From contig JAAGOF010000104.1 of the NCBI GenBank assembly GCA_010645155.1, forward strand, positions 1,253,027 through 1,317,026: a stretch of 64,000 nt of DNA, written 5' to 3'. This DNA comes from Tigriopus japonicus. Taxonomy: Eukaryota; Arthropoda; Copepoda; Harpacticoida; Harpacticidae. Shown here piece by piece: positions 1 to 12,002 of the stretch (within the stretch, counting starts at the first letter, position 1; each line of letters starts with the position of its first letter). The position numbers and the translations under genes were made by a program. The notes beneath the pieces are model-generated. The model made no database searches. It had not been told where the DNA came from and saw only the letters and a program-made list of their open reading frames with translations.

Positions 1-1607
1 TTACTCTGACTGAATGTTAGGAGTAAAACTCACGAGCACTCGAATAATCTCAAAAAACTTCGATTATTTTTTTTACAATACAGAAAGTTGCGGATACTCA
101 CCACAACAGTCTTGGCCTTTTTTCAACACTCACATTTTGAATCCTTGAAGAACAGAATTCAGCGGAAACTACAAACCCTAGGTAAAGATGCCATACCAAC
201 TAAGGACCTGTGTTTGCACACATTTGTAAAAATGTATAGCTTGAATTGGAGAATTGTAGTGTTTATTCCTCGCATCTTGCTCGATAATCCATTTTAGGCC
301 AGACTAATTCCGCAAGTTGTCCGAACAGTACTAAAGGCAATTCGTTGAGACGAATTACATGTACGTACTACATGGGAATAATCTTGCGGTTCTAAGTGTG
401 AAGTAATAAGTTGATAGAGTTTCATTGCGACCGCTAATTGGTTGTAGATGTCCACATAGGTAGGACACATTTGCTTTCCAATGCAATGGGCATGAGTTTG
501 GATATACCCCGTCAACAATGAGAGAAGTTTTGGCTTTTTTTTATTCGATTTGCGAGAAATACCGAAAGGATGGTTTTATTTAACACATTTCCATGGGAGT
601 TACAACAACCATGCGAGATTGTAAGTATTCAAGAGCGATCACTAGTTATGTTAGAGCCACTTGTCTGCACGTTCTAGCGGATTTTTTTCTTGCCACAAGG
701 CAAATAATATTTCAATATGGTCAAAGTCAAAAACATTTGATAGTAAGAATTACTATTTGCCTTGGAGAATTTTTTGGGAGTGTTTCACGAGTAGACAATT
801 AAATCAATTGAGCCCATACAAGGTGTTCGTCCGAAAAAGGTTGAAAGACCGTTCAACCTTTCCGACTCTCCGACTTTCCAAACTTTCCGTCTCCTCTTTC
901 TATCCCCTATTTTATTATAAATTGTCGACGACTAGTGGGCATTTATTTATTTATTTTAAGTATATGCAAAAGCTAATGACATTCTTTTGTAGTATCAACG
1001 GCATATTACGAGAGAAATAAAACCACGGTTACACAAGGTGTTGAAACTCAAGACCCTCTTCACTCAGGGAACATTTCCCTTGAGAATTTGGCTAATTTAA
1101 ATCACTCTTCATAATATTGTTTCTAGCTTGAAATAAGATAGATTCTGGTTTGAATTTTTATTCCTTATTTTTTTGATAAATAATTTTGCATAAGCCCTCC
1201 AGCTTGTTGGTCTTAATTTGTCATGCAAAACAATAGTAATTAGGGGACAGTTCAAGGATGGCTCAAGCTAGGATAACTTTCAAAATACACACTTGGTCTG
1301 ATTAGTACAAAGAAAATTCAACGGAACAATATATTTGTTGGAAAAACCTCACATTTTAGCACAATGATCGGACCCAGTGCGTATTTTTTTTAATTCGTCC
1401 TAAAGTACAGTACTTCTTGGACATTTCAATGAAAGATACCAAGCCAAAGTTGCAAAACAAATGTCTTCAAGTGTGCAAAAGTATTTGAACCTGGTATCAA
1501 TGTCGCATATGACGTCTTTTCAATACCGTAATGAAAAGCTCGCGCACCAATTATTACTCCTTAAATGTATTCTGCATCCACGTACAAAAAATACAACATT
1601 TTAAATG
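1..1607. other. Intergenic, no gene recognised
   Basis: Short ORFs exist on both strands (the longest covers 661-1020), but none shows a domain, a plausible splice context or a match to another part of the window. The stretch is AT-rich, with poly-T runs at 66-73 and 532-541. I see nothing functional in it. Confidence 0.5.
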
Positions 1608-1609
1608 TA

Positions 1610-2004
1610 CAGGGTAGTCCGTAATTATTGTCTCCGAGCGTTAATCTTTTTTATGACAAAACAAGGTGTGAAAGCGACTTTTTAGTTGAAATACTAGGAC
1701 AAGTAGAGATGCTTGCCCAAAACTTTGTTTCTGTCATTCAAACAATTAACCCACTATTTGGGCTTGTAATGTGCAGTCAAAGTTAGTATGATTTTTCAAA
1801 GTAAAGCCTGCGAAATTTTTGTGGGAGAGCCACCACCAGATAAAATATCATAGTTTCCGAACAAATGAAACACTTTAGCCAAGACTTGCCAAGATTATGT
1901 ATACCTGAAGATGTGTCCTTTAAGTAATATTTGTTATATATCGCTACTGTTGTTTTTCGAGTAGTTCTTTGATTGGCATAGGCCACTTTATAGGGATGAC
2001 CCTG
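1610..2004. mobile_element. Tc1/mariner-like MITE
   Basis: The left end reads TACAGGGTAGTCC and the right end, on the opposite strand, reads TACAGGGTCATCC. The element is therefore bounded by an imperfect CAGGGT inverted repeat and flanked by TA, the target duplication of Tc1/mariner transposons. Inside is only a 90-codon minus-strand ORF with no recognisable transposase, so it is a non-autonomous or internally deleted copy of about 395 bp. Confidence 0.5.
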
Positions 2005-2006
2005 TA

Positions 2007-3440
2007 TTTCGATCTGCAATTTAATCAGAAGACGATTCAAATAATTTCTCCCCATCTCTTACTGTATTTGTTAAAACCAATTCCATAAAATGTTCTTTAA
2101 AGTATTCTAACTTAAAAACCAGCTTTTCAATCAACGTTTGTTCCTTTAATTTCAGGCTCCTGTATCAAAGTCTTATCCTTAACCAACTTGAGGTCATGGG
2201 CTTCGTGACAAATGATAAAACCTAGACAATGAGTTAACAAAAACGAGGTTCCATGGAAATTCAAAAGTGGAATGTTGAAATCTGGCTTAAGCTAGAACTA
2301 CTTGACAGCTGACAGAACATTAAAGTGCAACTACATAAAACATGGCAAATCGAAAACAATGCAAAAAGGACACTTTTTCGCATCCAAGATGCGAGCGCTG
2401 CAAGAACAACAACAACAACGATTGGATCAAAAAGAAGAAAAGAAACAAATGCAAGAAGTCTCAAACAAGTTGAAATGCAATATGATTCTAGTGTAATAAT
2501 GATAATAATGACTATATTAATATTAACATCATCATCGTCAACAACAATCTCTAATGCTACATCTCCATCAACGAGAACACAAGGAACCTTGTTTGTCTGC
2601 CTAAAACCTCGATGTGCCATAAACACTTCTCATGGCAATGGAGCTTGGAAAAAAAACAATCAAAAAAATGTGAAATAATTTATCTATTGGAATGCACGTG
2701 TGTGTGTATAAAATTGTTACTCAATCGTTTTGTTTAAATAGTGATCACTTGTGCGTATACGTTTGTCTGTTTTGTGTTTGGTGCAACTTACTAACCCTGA
2801 AGGTGCCCCTCTGTACAGTTGATACCCATGTGTAAATGTGTGAACATTCAGGCACTAAAAATGGACAAAAGATGCAAAAGAAACGTTAATTTTAGTCGAT
2901 CTTTCTATCTGTGGCAGTGCAATCCGCTTGATCTGATGCGTTACTTACAATATATGAATTTGAACACTCATCCACAAAACAACACTCACTCACAGACGCC
3001 CTCCCCATGTTTCCCTCTCTCCAATACTCATGATATTCCAATCAAAATACTCTAGTTTCCTAATCTTAGATCTGCCTTTTCTCTTCTCAATTCATGTACA
3101 CACTTACGAAGAATGGGATTTCATGAAATATACAAACCCTCGTTCAGAACTGCTAAATGTTATTTTTCAAGAAAAAAGAATGATTTAGAAAGCAGACTCC
3201 ATTCAGGGACGATCTATTTTGATCCAACTTTTCTAATTTACAACTTGTGATTGTCCATTAAAACTCAGCAGTATGCCGTATCTATGGAAATCTGTGGACA
3301 TTTATGGGCGGACTACCAAATTTGCCAAACTTGCTTGTAGAAGGTCTTAAATCTCGCTGTTTTGGACGGACCTCAATAGTTTTTCTTTTCTTATATACAA
3401 TTATTGCACTGAAACAACCAGAAGAAACTGCAAAGCCTAT
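2007..3440. other. Intergenic with trinucleotide low-complexity tract
   Basis: Between about 2400 and 2560 the sequence is rich in CAA, AAT/GAT and ATC trinucleotide runs. These keep overlapping frames open on both strands (2325-2678 and 2261-2626). Open frames on both strands at once are what simple repeats produce, so I do not call a gene. The rest shows nothing recognisable. Confidence 0.5.
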
Positions 3441-4010
3441 GAAGAATATTAATTGAAAGTTACAAAAATCGCCACTAGATGGAGCCAAAACAGGGGCAAA
3501 GTCCCTTGAATTCAGAGGCTAGTTTTTTAAGCGCAAAGATCGATCTCAAGATCGAACTTACAGTACTAAAGTACGATCTTAAGATCGATCTTTGCGTCTT
3601 AAAAAACTAGCCTCAGATCTTTTCTCAATTTTGATTTGTTACCAAAATTGCAGCTTCCATCTTAAAATGGATTTCTCTTCATATTTCGAGTCTTTTGGAG
3701 CTCAGCTAGGATATTATTGTGTTCAAAAAGTAAAAAGATTACACTGAGTAATCACAAATTGAGGCTAAATATTTACCAGAAGCACCCACAAATGTTTCTA
3801 TCTCAAGATGGCGCTGATTGTCATTTTTCTCAAAGATTGAAGCTCAATTTTGCTTCCCTAAGAAGGCTTGCTCTGACGGCGGAGTTGTTCATTTAGAGAA
3901 CAAGAGAGGGCACTCTAGTAGCATGTGTTAAGGGCATGCTAAATCATGTAAGAGCAATCTAGGTGAAGCGAATGTTAGTTTTCTTTAAAATCATAAATTA
4001 GCACGAAGTT
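3440..4010 (+). repeat. Dispersed repeat, copy 1 (second copy inverted at 35515-35975)
   Basis: The sequence around 3460-3510 and 3625-3970 recurs on the opposite strand at about 35515-35975 with only scattered differences. Shared landmarks are a GCCACTAGATGGAGCC stretch and an AAGATGGCGCTGATTGTC stretch. This copy carries a 96-bp palindromic insertion that the other copy lacks. The family is unidentified and shows no coding potential. Confidence 0.75.
3517..3612. mobile_element. Palindromic foldback MITE
   Basis: The two halves are near-perfect reverse complements: the outer arms GGCTAGTTTTTTAAG and CTTAAAAAACTAGCC surround GATCGATCTTAAGATCG-like inner arms. It is flanked by TCAGA on both sides. 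The second copy of the host repeat (near 35905) has a single CAGA at the same point and no palindrome, so this is an insertion with a 5-bp target duplication. A diverged relative lies at 60692-60786. Confidence 0.8.
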
Positions 4011-4329
4011 TCTAGTTTGTCCCAAGAAAAACGTTTGCAATGACATCCTTACATCTTCTTATCAAATCCAAGGCATTTTCACCCTCTGAACCTTTCTTCA
4101 GGTCAAAAAAGTGACCCAAATGTCAATACTGTGTGAATGAAAAGAAAGTTTTTAGTTCTTACAAATTACTATGCACAATTTAAGTCTATCTATGTATGAC
4201 TGTATTAGCAGAATTTAGGCATAAATTTATCATTAAAGCGGTAAATCAAATGCAACTAAACAGTGAAAAATGAAAGCAATATGCCAAAAAGACGCAGAAA
4301 TGTAAATTGAATGTCAAAAAAGGCAAATA

Positions 4330-4641
4330 AATGAGAACAAATATGCTAATACACAGACCTGTGTCAATTACTTCTCAAAAGTGATTAAATACAATTACAA
4401 TTACTTTATTTCAAATGTCATTACTTACAATTGCAATTGCTATGCAAAAGTAATTAGATTATTTTTCACCCCCAACTGGATTTAATTTCTTTTTATGAGC
4501 AAAATATGTAAAGAGCATGTAAAGCTTTTGAATTTTGGGGGAATCAATTTTTATGCTGAAAACTATTGGAAAGGCGGGACAAACCTGTGACATGCTTAAT
4601 CCTAGGACTTCCTATGTAGGTGAAAATGTAATTGTAATGTG
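4330..4641 (+). repeat. AATTAC-rich dispersed repeat
   Basis: The segment begins with alternating TAATTAC/GTAATT words and continues into a unique-looking part (ATTGGAAAGGCGGGACA). The same order recurs at 48215-48582 (ATTGGAAAGGTGGGGGA). Fragments of the AATTAC-rich part also occur at 40540-40640 and 51000-51090. In both full copies a TAGGGACGG/TAGGGACAG-type element follows directly, which may reflect a composite repeat. No coding potential. Confidence 0.6.
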
Positions 4642-4974
4642 TAGGGACAGGAAGTTAAGACGAATAAAACTCAAATTAAACGAAAAAAGACGAATAGAAT
4701 TGCCTGATTAGACGAAAAAAAGACGAATAGAATTGCCTGATTAGACAAAAAAAGACGAATAAAATTGACTGATTAAACGAAAAAAGACGAATAAAAGTTC
4801 CCAACAGACGGAAAAAAAGAAAAAAAAATACTTGCAAAATGGAAAAAATCGAATTAATTTCCAAAAAAGGCGAATGAACCTATCTTATTAGAAAGAAGAA
4901 AAATTAAATGCCCGTCCAGACGAAAAAAGACGTTTAAAGCTGCTCCCACAAAATTGACGTTATGTATGTCCCTA
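4642..4974. mobile_element. Possible hAT-like MITE with internal tandem repeat
   Basis: The ends read TAGGGACAGG on the left and, reversed, TAGGGACATA on the right, resembling the TAGGGACGGGC ends at 12003 and 48583. No 8-bp duplication is visible (GTAATGTG against TTGATTTT), so the boundaries are less certain than for the others. About 4676-4800 is a tandem array of roughly 33-bp units, each containing AAAAAGACGAATA, which keeps a minus-strand frame open without being a gene. Confidence 0.45.
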
Positions 4975-5528
4975 TTGATTTTTTTTTTTTGGTTTGAATG
5001 AAAAAAATGCCTTTTTAAAAGAACGTTTTTAGTACAGCTATACTTAAAATCAGATTTGCAAATCCAATAATTGTTCTGATGGCCTTTTCAACCCAATAGT
5101 AATCTTTTCTTTCTGTGTCTGTCGAGCAACTGTACGAGTACAAGTTAATTTGTTTGTACAATTCAATTTTAATTCAATTTGTACAAGTTAAAATGTGAAA
5201 AACGTAAAACAACTTTCCAATCAAATAGAGGCCAAGTGTTACTCAAAATATTCATTCATCAGGTAATGTGATACAACATAGTTGAATATTATTCAACATG
5301 ATCGCCTTGGGCCCGAACCAGAGGCCAAAACCTCTTGATGACACTCACCACATAACTTACACACACTATATCTTTTAAGATGTAGTCCGTATGCTGCCTC
5401 TGTTGCAGACATCAGGTCTAAATATGGCATTGACTTCCTCTCGACCTTTCCAACTCACTTGAACTTCTAAGGGGCAAAAGTTTAGTGAACGCCCCGCTTG
5501 CCAAATCTGGGGCATAGACTAAATAGTA
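4975..5528. other. Downstream flank of the truncated ankyrin gene
   Basis: This is where an XKR exon should lie if the gene at 5529-7495 were complete. No frame here, or anywhere in 1-5528, matches the XKR exon at 15779-17342. Nothing else recognisable. Confidence 0.55.
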
Positions 5529-7495
5529 TTACCTCTTTTCGGATCTCACGGCGAGTCGAAGACTTCCTGGATTTGGCATGACGATTGGCTCACAATCAGA
5601 ATGGGTCATGCAAACTATTCGTTGTCTTTGAGCAAGTGGCAGAGTCCCAAGAGCGTCGGTTACTTGGTGAAGAATTTGCAGATCAAACACTTGAACTGCC
5701 CAAAACCGATGCTTTCTTAGGGTAGTGTCTTGATCATTTGATTGAAGGGTCTGAATACGTTGACTTAAGGTATCTGTTTCTTTCAGATACCTTAAGTAAT
5801 GCCGCAAAATCTCTTTTTGGGTGGAGCCGGTTTCTAGAAAAATTTGCAAGCTCGTCGGATCTAAAGTCTTGGAGGCATGGTGAGCTCGCACTTTCAATTC
5901 ATCCAATGCCAACGGGATTTCGATCTTCATCAGAAACTTCTGTTCCAAAGCGAGAAGTAACTTGGTTCTACAGAATAGCAAGGTCCTTAATCCATGTCAA
6001 TTTACAATGTTTGTTATGCATGATAAACTTACATGGTTGGAAGGGATTTGGAAATGCTCATCACAAGTGGAGACTGATTTGAGTGCGGTTGAATCAAGGT
6101 GCTGATATCATGACCTAATGGCAGCAGAATGATTTCGAAATAGTTGTAACGGTCCTCAGTCTCTTCAGGTGAGAATTGCTCGCAAAAAAAAATTATTTCT
6201 TGTGCTGCAGCGACCATATTGATGGTAATGGCCAAAGTCAGATGAACTCTCAGGAACTTTGCCTTTTTTTCCAATGGAAGAGACCGGAGAACATCCTCCA
6301 GGTTACTAGTTTCAACCACGTTCCTTATATACTCTATTTGTTCACTCTCTAAAACGGAGAATATATTTGAATTGCAATCAATTAAATCTTGGTGTTTTGA
6401 ATGGCTTATTTCCAGTTTGTGTCAAAATAGCCCAAATTTCAAACTCATTTTTTTCATTTTCTTTTGCAACATTGAAAAGCAGCATGAAATCTCTGAATTC
6501 AGAAAGTAACTAAATGGTCTCTGAATATAGATTACATAGTTGATTAAAAAATGTTCTAATTAAAAGGATTTTGGGATCCATACCTTTTTCCCTGGACCTA
6601 AACTTGTGTGATACAATAAAAGTAAAGTTGTTCCCCATTAAATTTTGGGTCCAAAAGATGTCAAGATGTCTTTGGGTATTTTGATCAAAACCTTAAAAAA
6701 AGCCATTCGAAACACGTTGTCAACTTACTGACCATTAAGGCATGTCCACGCATCTTGAACCATTTCAAGTTTGCCGCAACGAGCAAGAGCAGGTATCAGT
6801 TTCAAATTCTCAATCTCATCTTGGCATACTACTTCACCACAGACCGGGTACACTGTCAGAAACAGCAATTCCATATGCTGAAGGATTTCATCCAAAGGGT
6901 CTTCGTGCGGCTCCAATAACGTCAAGGATGGGGTCTCTGGGTACTTCTCTTTCCAAACGTACAGAGCTTCTAATCCTTTGGTGAAGTTTCTTGTGACAGC
7001 AAGAACCGCGAGGTGTAGCAAATCTTTGTCTTTGAAGTCGCTTGGTATCAACTCGTCAAGTAATGCTTGGATGACGGGTTCGTTTTCCTGGTAGATGCTG
7101 TCTTCAATCGGTGTGTGTTCGCTATCGTTTAAAGGCAACCAACCGTTTTGCTCTTGCCTCCACATACTTTTGACCATCATAATGATTTCCTTGTTCTTGC
7201 ATTTGGCCAACATGTGAAGAATAGTGTTCCCATGACAATCGGTGGCACCCGTGTCAACGCCATTGGTCATCAAGAATTCCACCACACGAAACAATTCCAA
7301 TTCAATGGCCAATCCAAGTAGGGGAGTTTGGTTCTGATCTGTGGATTTGGCATCCAGACCAAGAGCTCGGATGTCATCGAATTTCTGATCCTCCTCACAT
7401 TCAAACAAACACGCACTAATCAACCAGGTACTTCTTCTTCCGAATGCGAAATTCTGCCAGTCCTCTTGAAGATTTGTTGGTGCCATATTAGGCAT
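5529..7495 (-). CDS. Ankyrin-repeat protein, truncated relative of ANK-XKR
   Basis: Three exons read 7495-6733, 6348-6033 and 5967-5533 on the minus strand. All junctions are GT-AG and in phase; the first donor is a weak GTCAGT. Exon 2 is 316 nt, the same length as exon 2 of the gene at 15779-19389, and the encoded proteins align throughout. About residues 50-180 contain ankyrin-like units, for example HGNTILHMLAKCKNKEII. The third exon ends at AAG AG|GTAATA, the exact donor that joins the relative to its XKR exon, but no XKR exon follows. If unspliced there, translation stops at once (AGG TAA), giving about 505 residues. It is either a soluble ankyrin-only protein or a 3'-truncated pseudogene; the frame is intact, so both remain open. 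The start ATG is conserved in position with the relative. Confidence 0.75.
6400..6722. mobile_element. Single arm of foldback repeat family in intron 1
   Basis: The stretch contains the words CCTGGACCTAAACTT and GTCTTTGGGTATTT and ends in AGCCATTCGAAACACGTTG. These match the arms of the foldback elements at 13836-14705 and 44727-47763. Only one arm is present. Its terminus lies about 10 bp from the splice donor of ankyrin exon 1 (exon end 6733), so the insertion almost reaches coding sequence. Confidence 0.65.
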
Positions 7496-8399
7496 GAAGG
7501 CATGGAGTCCGACTAGATAGAATTTGACTTAGACACGGACATCTAGATTTCCTGGACGGCGCACGGCAAATCAGGGGTGACCAAGATCAAGTGGAGAAGC
7601 ACAAAAGGAGAGAACGTGCTTTTGAAAGAAGAAAGTCTCAGTTTTTAAAGAATTGATGATTATCCATCAACTTGCAACGGTTTGGGATACACTTCTGGAA
7701 TATTTGAATAACAAAATGCATTACTCAAGCAAAACACTAAACTTGTAATGCCTCTTCATGGTTTCAATGAACAGATAAAACACCCTTAGAACATTCTACT
7801 ATCTTACCTCTTACTCAGCCTAGAACACACCTTTTCAATGAATAAGGTTTATTTGCATCATTTGAACTTATACTGATCATTGAACTAACTCATAAACAAA
7901 AAATAAGAATAGAAAACACATGAATACATGAAAATATTAAGACAAATTTGACTGTCATTGAAACTTACAAAAAAATAAGCTAAACTAGAAATAAACTGAC
8001 AATAGATCGATAGAAATGAGACAATATGAATCACAATCAACTTTAACATTTTGAAACAGTTCTCATATCTTTAATTTGGTCTCTAAAAGACATCTTTCTA
8101 ATATACTATTGCATTATGAACAAATAAAGTAAAACTGACCAGTCTTTCACTATGTATCTTACTTGATACCAAGATATATTTTCCTGTTGAATGTTCTTAT
8201 ATCCAGGTTAGACTAGTCTTTCATGAAATTCTTTAACAATTCAAATCATGAAGTTCTGAAGAGAAGCAAAGAAGGTTATGCCAAATTGAAAGTCCTTGTG
8301 TGTCAAACTTGGGACCACGTTGGAAAATAGTCAAAAATTGGATATTTAGGCATCCTTGACCATAATTACATTGTACGTATATGATGAATTATATACTTT
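7496..8399. other. Intergenic; one member of an 85-bp direct repeat
   Basis: A segment at 7673-7760 beginning AACGGTTTGGGATACACTT recurs in the same orientation at 8655-8740 with few changes, about 980 bp apart. The interval holds no recognisable ORF apart from a SINE near its right end. The pair could be a local duplication or element termini; I cannot tell which. Confidence 0.5.
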
Positions 8400-8615
8400 T
8401 TTTTGTTTGTTTGTTGCGGATTTTCTACTACCGCTACAAGGAATGCGATTCCCTGTTAACAAGGATCTCTCCCGACAGCTTCAATTCGATCCCCAACAGG
8501 ATTCGAACCTACGCCGTCTGGGGAAGCACTTTTTTTTTACCCTCGGCTCTTATAAGAACGCATTAGTACGCGCGACCACTCTGGCTTCCTTATACATTAC
8601 AGTATTTATGCTAGC
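8400..8615 (-). repeat. tRNA-derived SINE, family 2
   Basis: On the minus strand there is a GGTTCGAATCC B box (around 8505-8515) preceded by an A-box-like AGAGTGGTCGCGCG. Together they form a Pol III type-2 promoter in a tRNA-like, possibly class II, head. It is followed by a body containing TTGTAGCGGTAGTAGAAAAT. The body alone recurs at 10805-10862. An internal poly-A run and a long spacer break the cloverleaf, so it is a SINE rather than a tRNA gene. Confidence 0.55.
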
Positions 8616-8740
8616 TCATAGTATTCTTAAGTTTAAATAAAATGATTTTCAGACAACGGTTTGGGATACACTTTTGGAATATTTGAATGACAAAATGCAT
8701 TTTTCAAGCAAAACACTAATTTTGTAATTCCTCCTTAGGT

Positions 8741-11700
8741 CTGAAATCTAGATTTTCAACTTGTTTGCATCAATATCAATTATAACTATAAGGTGCAAGT
8801 CTATCTTATGGCATATGGACCTTAACCCACACGCAAATTCACTACTTAAAACTGCATGAACAACTCTTAACCATACTGAGATTGTCCTAAAATCAATGAC
8901 ACGATCGTACAATAAAAGAAATTCGAAGATGAAACCATCAATTCTAGAACATGAATTTATGCCAAGGTGACAACCCTTAAAAAAATCGATTTCTAATAAG
9001 CAATAAAGATTGCCATGTCTTAATTAAGTTCAGGATAAGGCGTGGATGAGCAAAATCTATGTAAATTGTTCAAGCCGGGTAACAGATAAGCTCAAAAAAA
9101 CGCCGTTATCTTGTTCAAGTTGTTTCTTGAATGAGCGTGATGAAACTCCGCGTTTTAGTCCGGGGGAGAATTTCCGGGGGAAATATGGTTCCTAATCCAT
9201 TTTCAAGATGAATTTGCGTGGCATTTTTAAAGCAAGACGACACCGAGCGAGGGTAGCAAGAGCTGAGTGAAGGAAGACAACAGGGCGCGGAAATAGAGTA
9301 GAGCTACTCTGGATTTGCGCAAGCGATGAAGAGACTTCAGACGAACAGATTCCTTTGCACAGGCTACACTTTTATAATATTTACACTTTAAGTAACTTTA
9401 TCATAATCCTCAAAAAAAGTTTTAATCGTCTTACCTTCATTCAGTTAGCTTTCTGAGAGGCCGGCCTCGCACTTCTGATATTCATGAGAACATTGAGCAC
9501 CTAGAGAGCTTTCTAAGACACTACAAGACTTTAAACAAAACACACTGATTAGGGAATGATGATGCATTGGAAAATAGACACTAAAACACTCTTTATAAAT
9601 TATGAGCCACATGAACTTTGTTGCACGACTTAAAAGGACAGCACAACTGAGCTTGTTTTCCTTCTTCAGGGTGTCTCCCGCAAATCAGAAAAACTGCACA
9701 CAAAATCAATCGTGTAGTGTTTTAAGACTATTGAAAGACACTTACGGTCTGAATGATTTTATTTGAAAGGTCTTCATTGATATTAGTCGAAAAAGCAAGC
9801 AGATTTTTACTTGACAAGCCTCAATTGTGGTGTCTTGAAAGTTTGAAGAAAGGCTGGATTATGTGATCTTCTAATCAAAACTAAGAAAAAACCTTATGCC
9901 ATTCTGGATCCTATTTTCAGACAAATTATTTGAACACTCACAAAAGGCTTTAAAGTTCATTACACTTTACATTGACAGGTTTTGTCCAATATGTTGCAAA
10001 ATAAGTTCTTAACAATATTCTGACTGTTTTGGTCACCATTTTTGATTTTCATCTTCTCTCTTCAGGGATCCTGTGGCACGTTGTCTTCTTAAGATTAATT
10101 ATATTTGAACCAAAAAATTAGGACAGACCAGCTGACTTAAAGTGTGGCAAAACAGTAAGTTAAGTCACCTTTGTATAACTTTCAAACCAATTATTGCTCT
10201 TGGGGCCAATCAATGAGCATCTTAAAGTCATTTTGAACATTGCAACAGTTGCATCAAGCAACCCTTAATCTAGAAGAGGCCTCATCTTTGGCAGTTCGCC
10301 CAGCCAAATTAGCCAGAAGACCAAAGAGGCTGGTCTAAATTTCCGGCTGAATTGGCATTTGATCCTTGCCTTTCACTTGATTTGGCTCACCTCCGGCCAG
10401 TTTTGCCGTGCCGTGAAAAGTCCACCTCTATTCTAGATGTTCTTGACTTAGACAATTTCACCGGAGAAGGTAATGTTTAAAATACCTGCATTCACTAAAC
10501 TGCTCAACGACTGTCTGTCTGGCTATTGGGGATGCTGAGCTTCCAAAGACTTGGTTTAGTATCGTGTTGGGGAATTTTGGGGATTACGCGCTCCTTACAG
10601 TTATGCAACTTACTATGACTCACATTAACAACTTGTCACAACGGGTATGGGTATACCAATTGGCATTTTGCTGAAGTAACCCTTAGGCCTAACCAAGATG
10701 GTCAGGTCAGAATTCGTGGATTTCAATGAGAAACGCAGACGCTTGAAAATCAATAAGCAAACACCAGACTCTGATAACCTAGGGGTTTCTATGATAGTTT
10801 TTTTTTCGATGGGTTGCGGATTTCTATGACCGCTACAAGGATTGGGATTCTCTGTAAAGAGAGTTGATGATAAATATAGTTAGAATAATTAACGTTTATA
10901 TGAAATTTGGTCTACCAACGAGTTACTGTTGGCAGATCTGGAAAACCCTTGAATAGTGGGTTGGTCAGGAATAGTATTTAAGAATTTGTCCAATCCAGCC
11001 TTATATGCTGTTAGAGGATCAGCTCCTACATATTTAGTTGATGAGAAAGCTTAACCATTTTTCATTTGTTTTCGTGGAAACTGATCATACAAAGTTCTTT
11101 TGTTCCTAATCATGCTTGTGGCACCTTCCCATCATGAGAGGGGTCGTCGGTTCGAATCTCCTCCCTAGCGCCTCTTAGAAGGATAAGCCAAGAATCACTA
11201 AACACCTGGATGCCTCGGCTACCGGCAAAATCCATTTTTCGAATTCTGTGTTAGACAGAGAAAAATCTTATCAAACCAAGTGTTTGATTGGTAATGCAAA
11301 GCTCACATGCTTAATTTCAACTTGATCGACTGAAATTTGTGGCAGGTTAGAGTAATCTGAAGCTCAGAGCATAGGGCGCTCTTCCGACCGAACATTTGCA
11401 CCTACAATAGTCCAAAAGGACGATTGTAGGGTCAATTTTTCTCTCGTTTTCGCGCGTATGTATCGCCACTGTAGCAAATTTGGAAACGTTGTTTCTCGTG
11501 GATGGAGCAATGTACCATGCTGAAATTCAGCAAACGACATCCTTATATGATTGTTTAATCATTCTTATCAAAACAAAGTCGTTTACTTGAATGGAATTCG
11601 ATTTATATAAAATCCATAGCTGAATGCCTGAGCGGAGGCTTCCATGTCTTACGATTTCCTTGGGTAAGTCCTTTTTCCTTAATCACAGATGGTGAACCTC

Positions 11701-11994
11701 ATTCGATATAGGACCGATTAAGTCATTTGGTCACCAATGTCCCAAAGATGGAAGGAACAGTGGACCCGACGCCTCGAATGGCGGCCAATCATGAGAACCA
11801 ACCATCACGAGGACCATCACAAGGACAAATTCTACATCAGAGAAAATAAATACTTCTCTATTAAAACTAAAAATGTACATATATTGTCCAATGATAGAAA
11901 TATCGCAATAAAGATTTTTATTATTTATGTTTTACCATAAAATTATGCTTGGAAAATACGCCAAACGGCGAATCATGCCCCAATATTGGAATCT
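8741..11994. other. Long non-coding spacer
   Basis: No credible ORF is present in more than 3 kb. A segment at 9064-9190 (GCCGGGTAACAGATAAGCTC to GGGGGAGAATTTCCGG) recurs inverted at about 21550-21700, marking another dispersed repeat. A B-box-like GGTTCGAATCT occurs near 11154 without a convincing tRNA fold. The remainder shows nothing I can support. Confidence 0.5.
10805..10862 (-). repeat. 3' fragment of SINE family 2
   Basis: The stretch GTTGCGGATTTCTATGACCG to GGATTCTCTG matches the body of the SINE at 8400-8615 in the same orientation, but the tRNA-like head is missing. It reads as a 5'-truncated copy, as expected for target-primed retroposition. Confidence 0.55.
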
Positions 11995-12002
11995 GTCATA
12001 AC

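Noticed and set aside
2261..2678. Two long ORFs on opposite strands
   Set aside because: They coincide with CAA/AAT/ATC trinucleotide repeats, and the peptides are low complexity (poly-Thr, poly-Ser, poly-Ile).
11100..11170. tRNA gene or SINE with a B-box-like GGTTCGAATCT
   Set aside because: No acceptable A box or acceptor stem and no second copy in the window.
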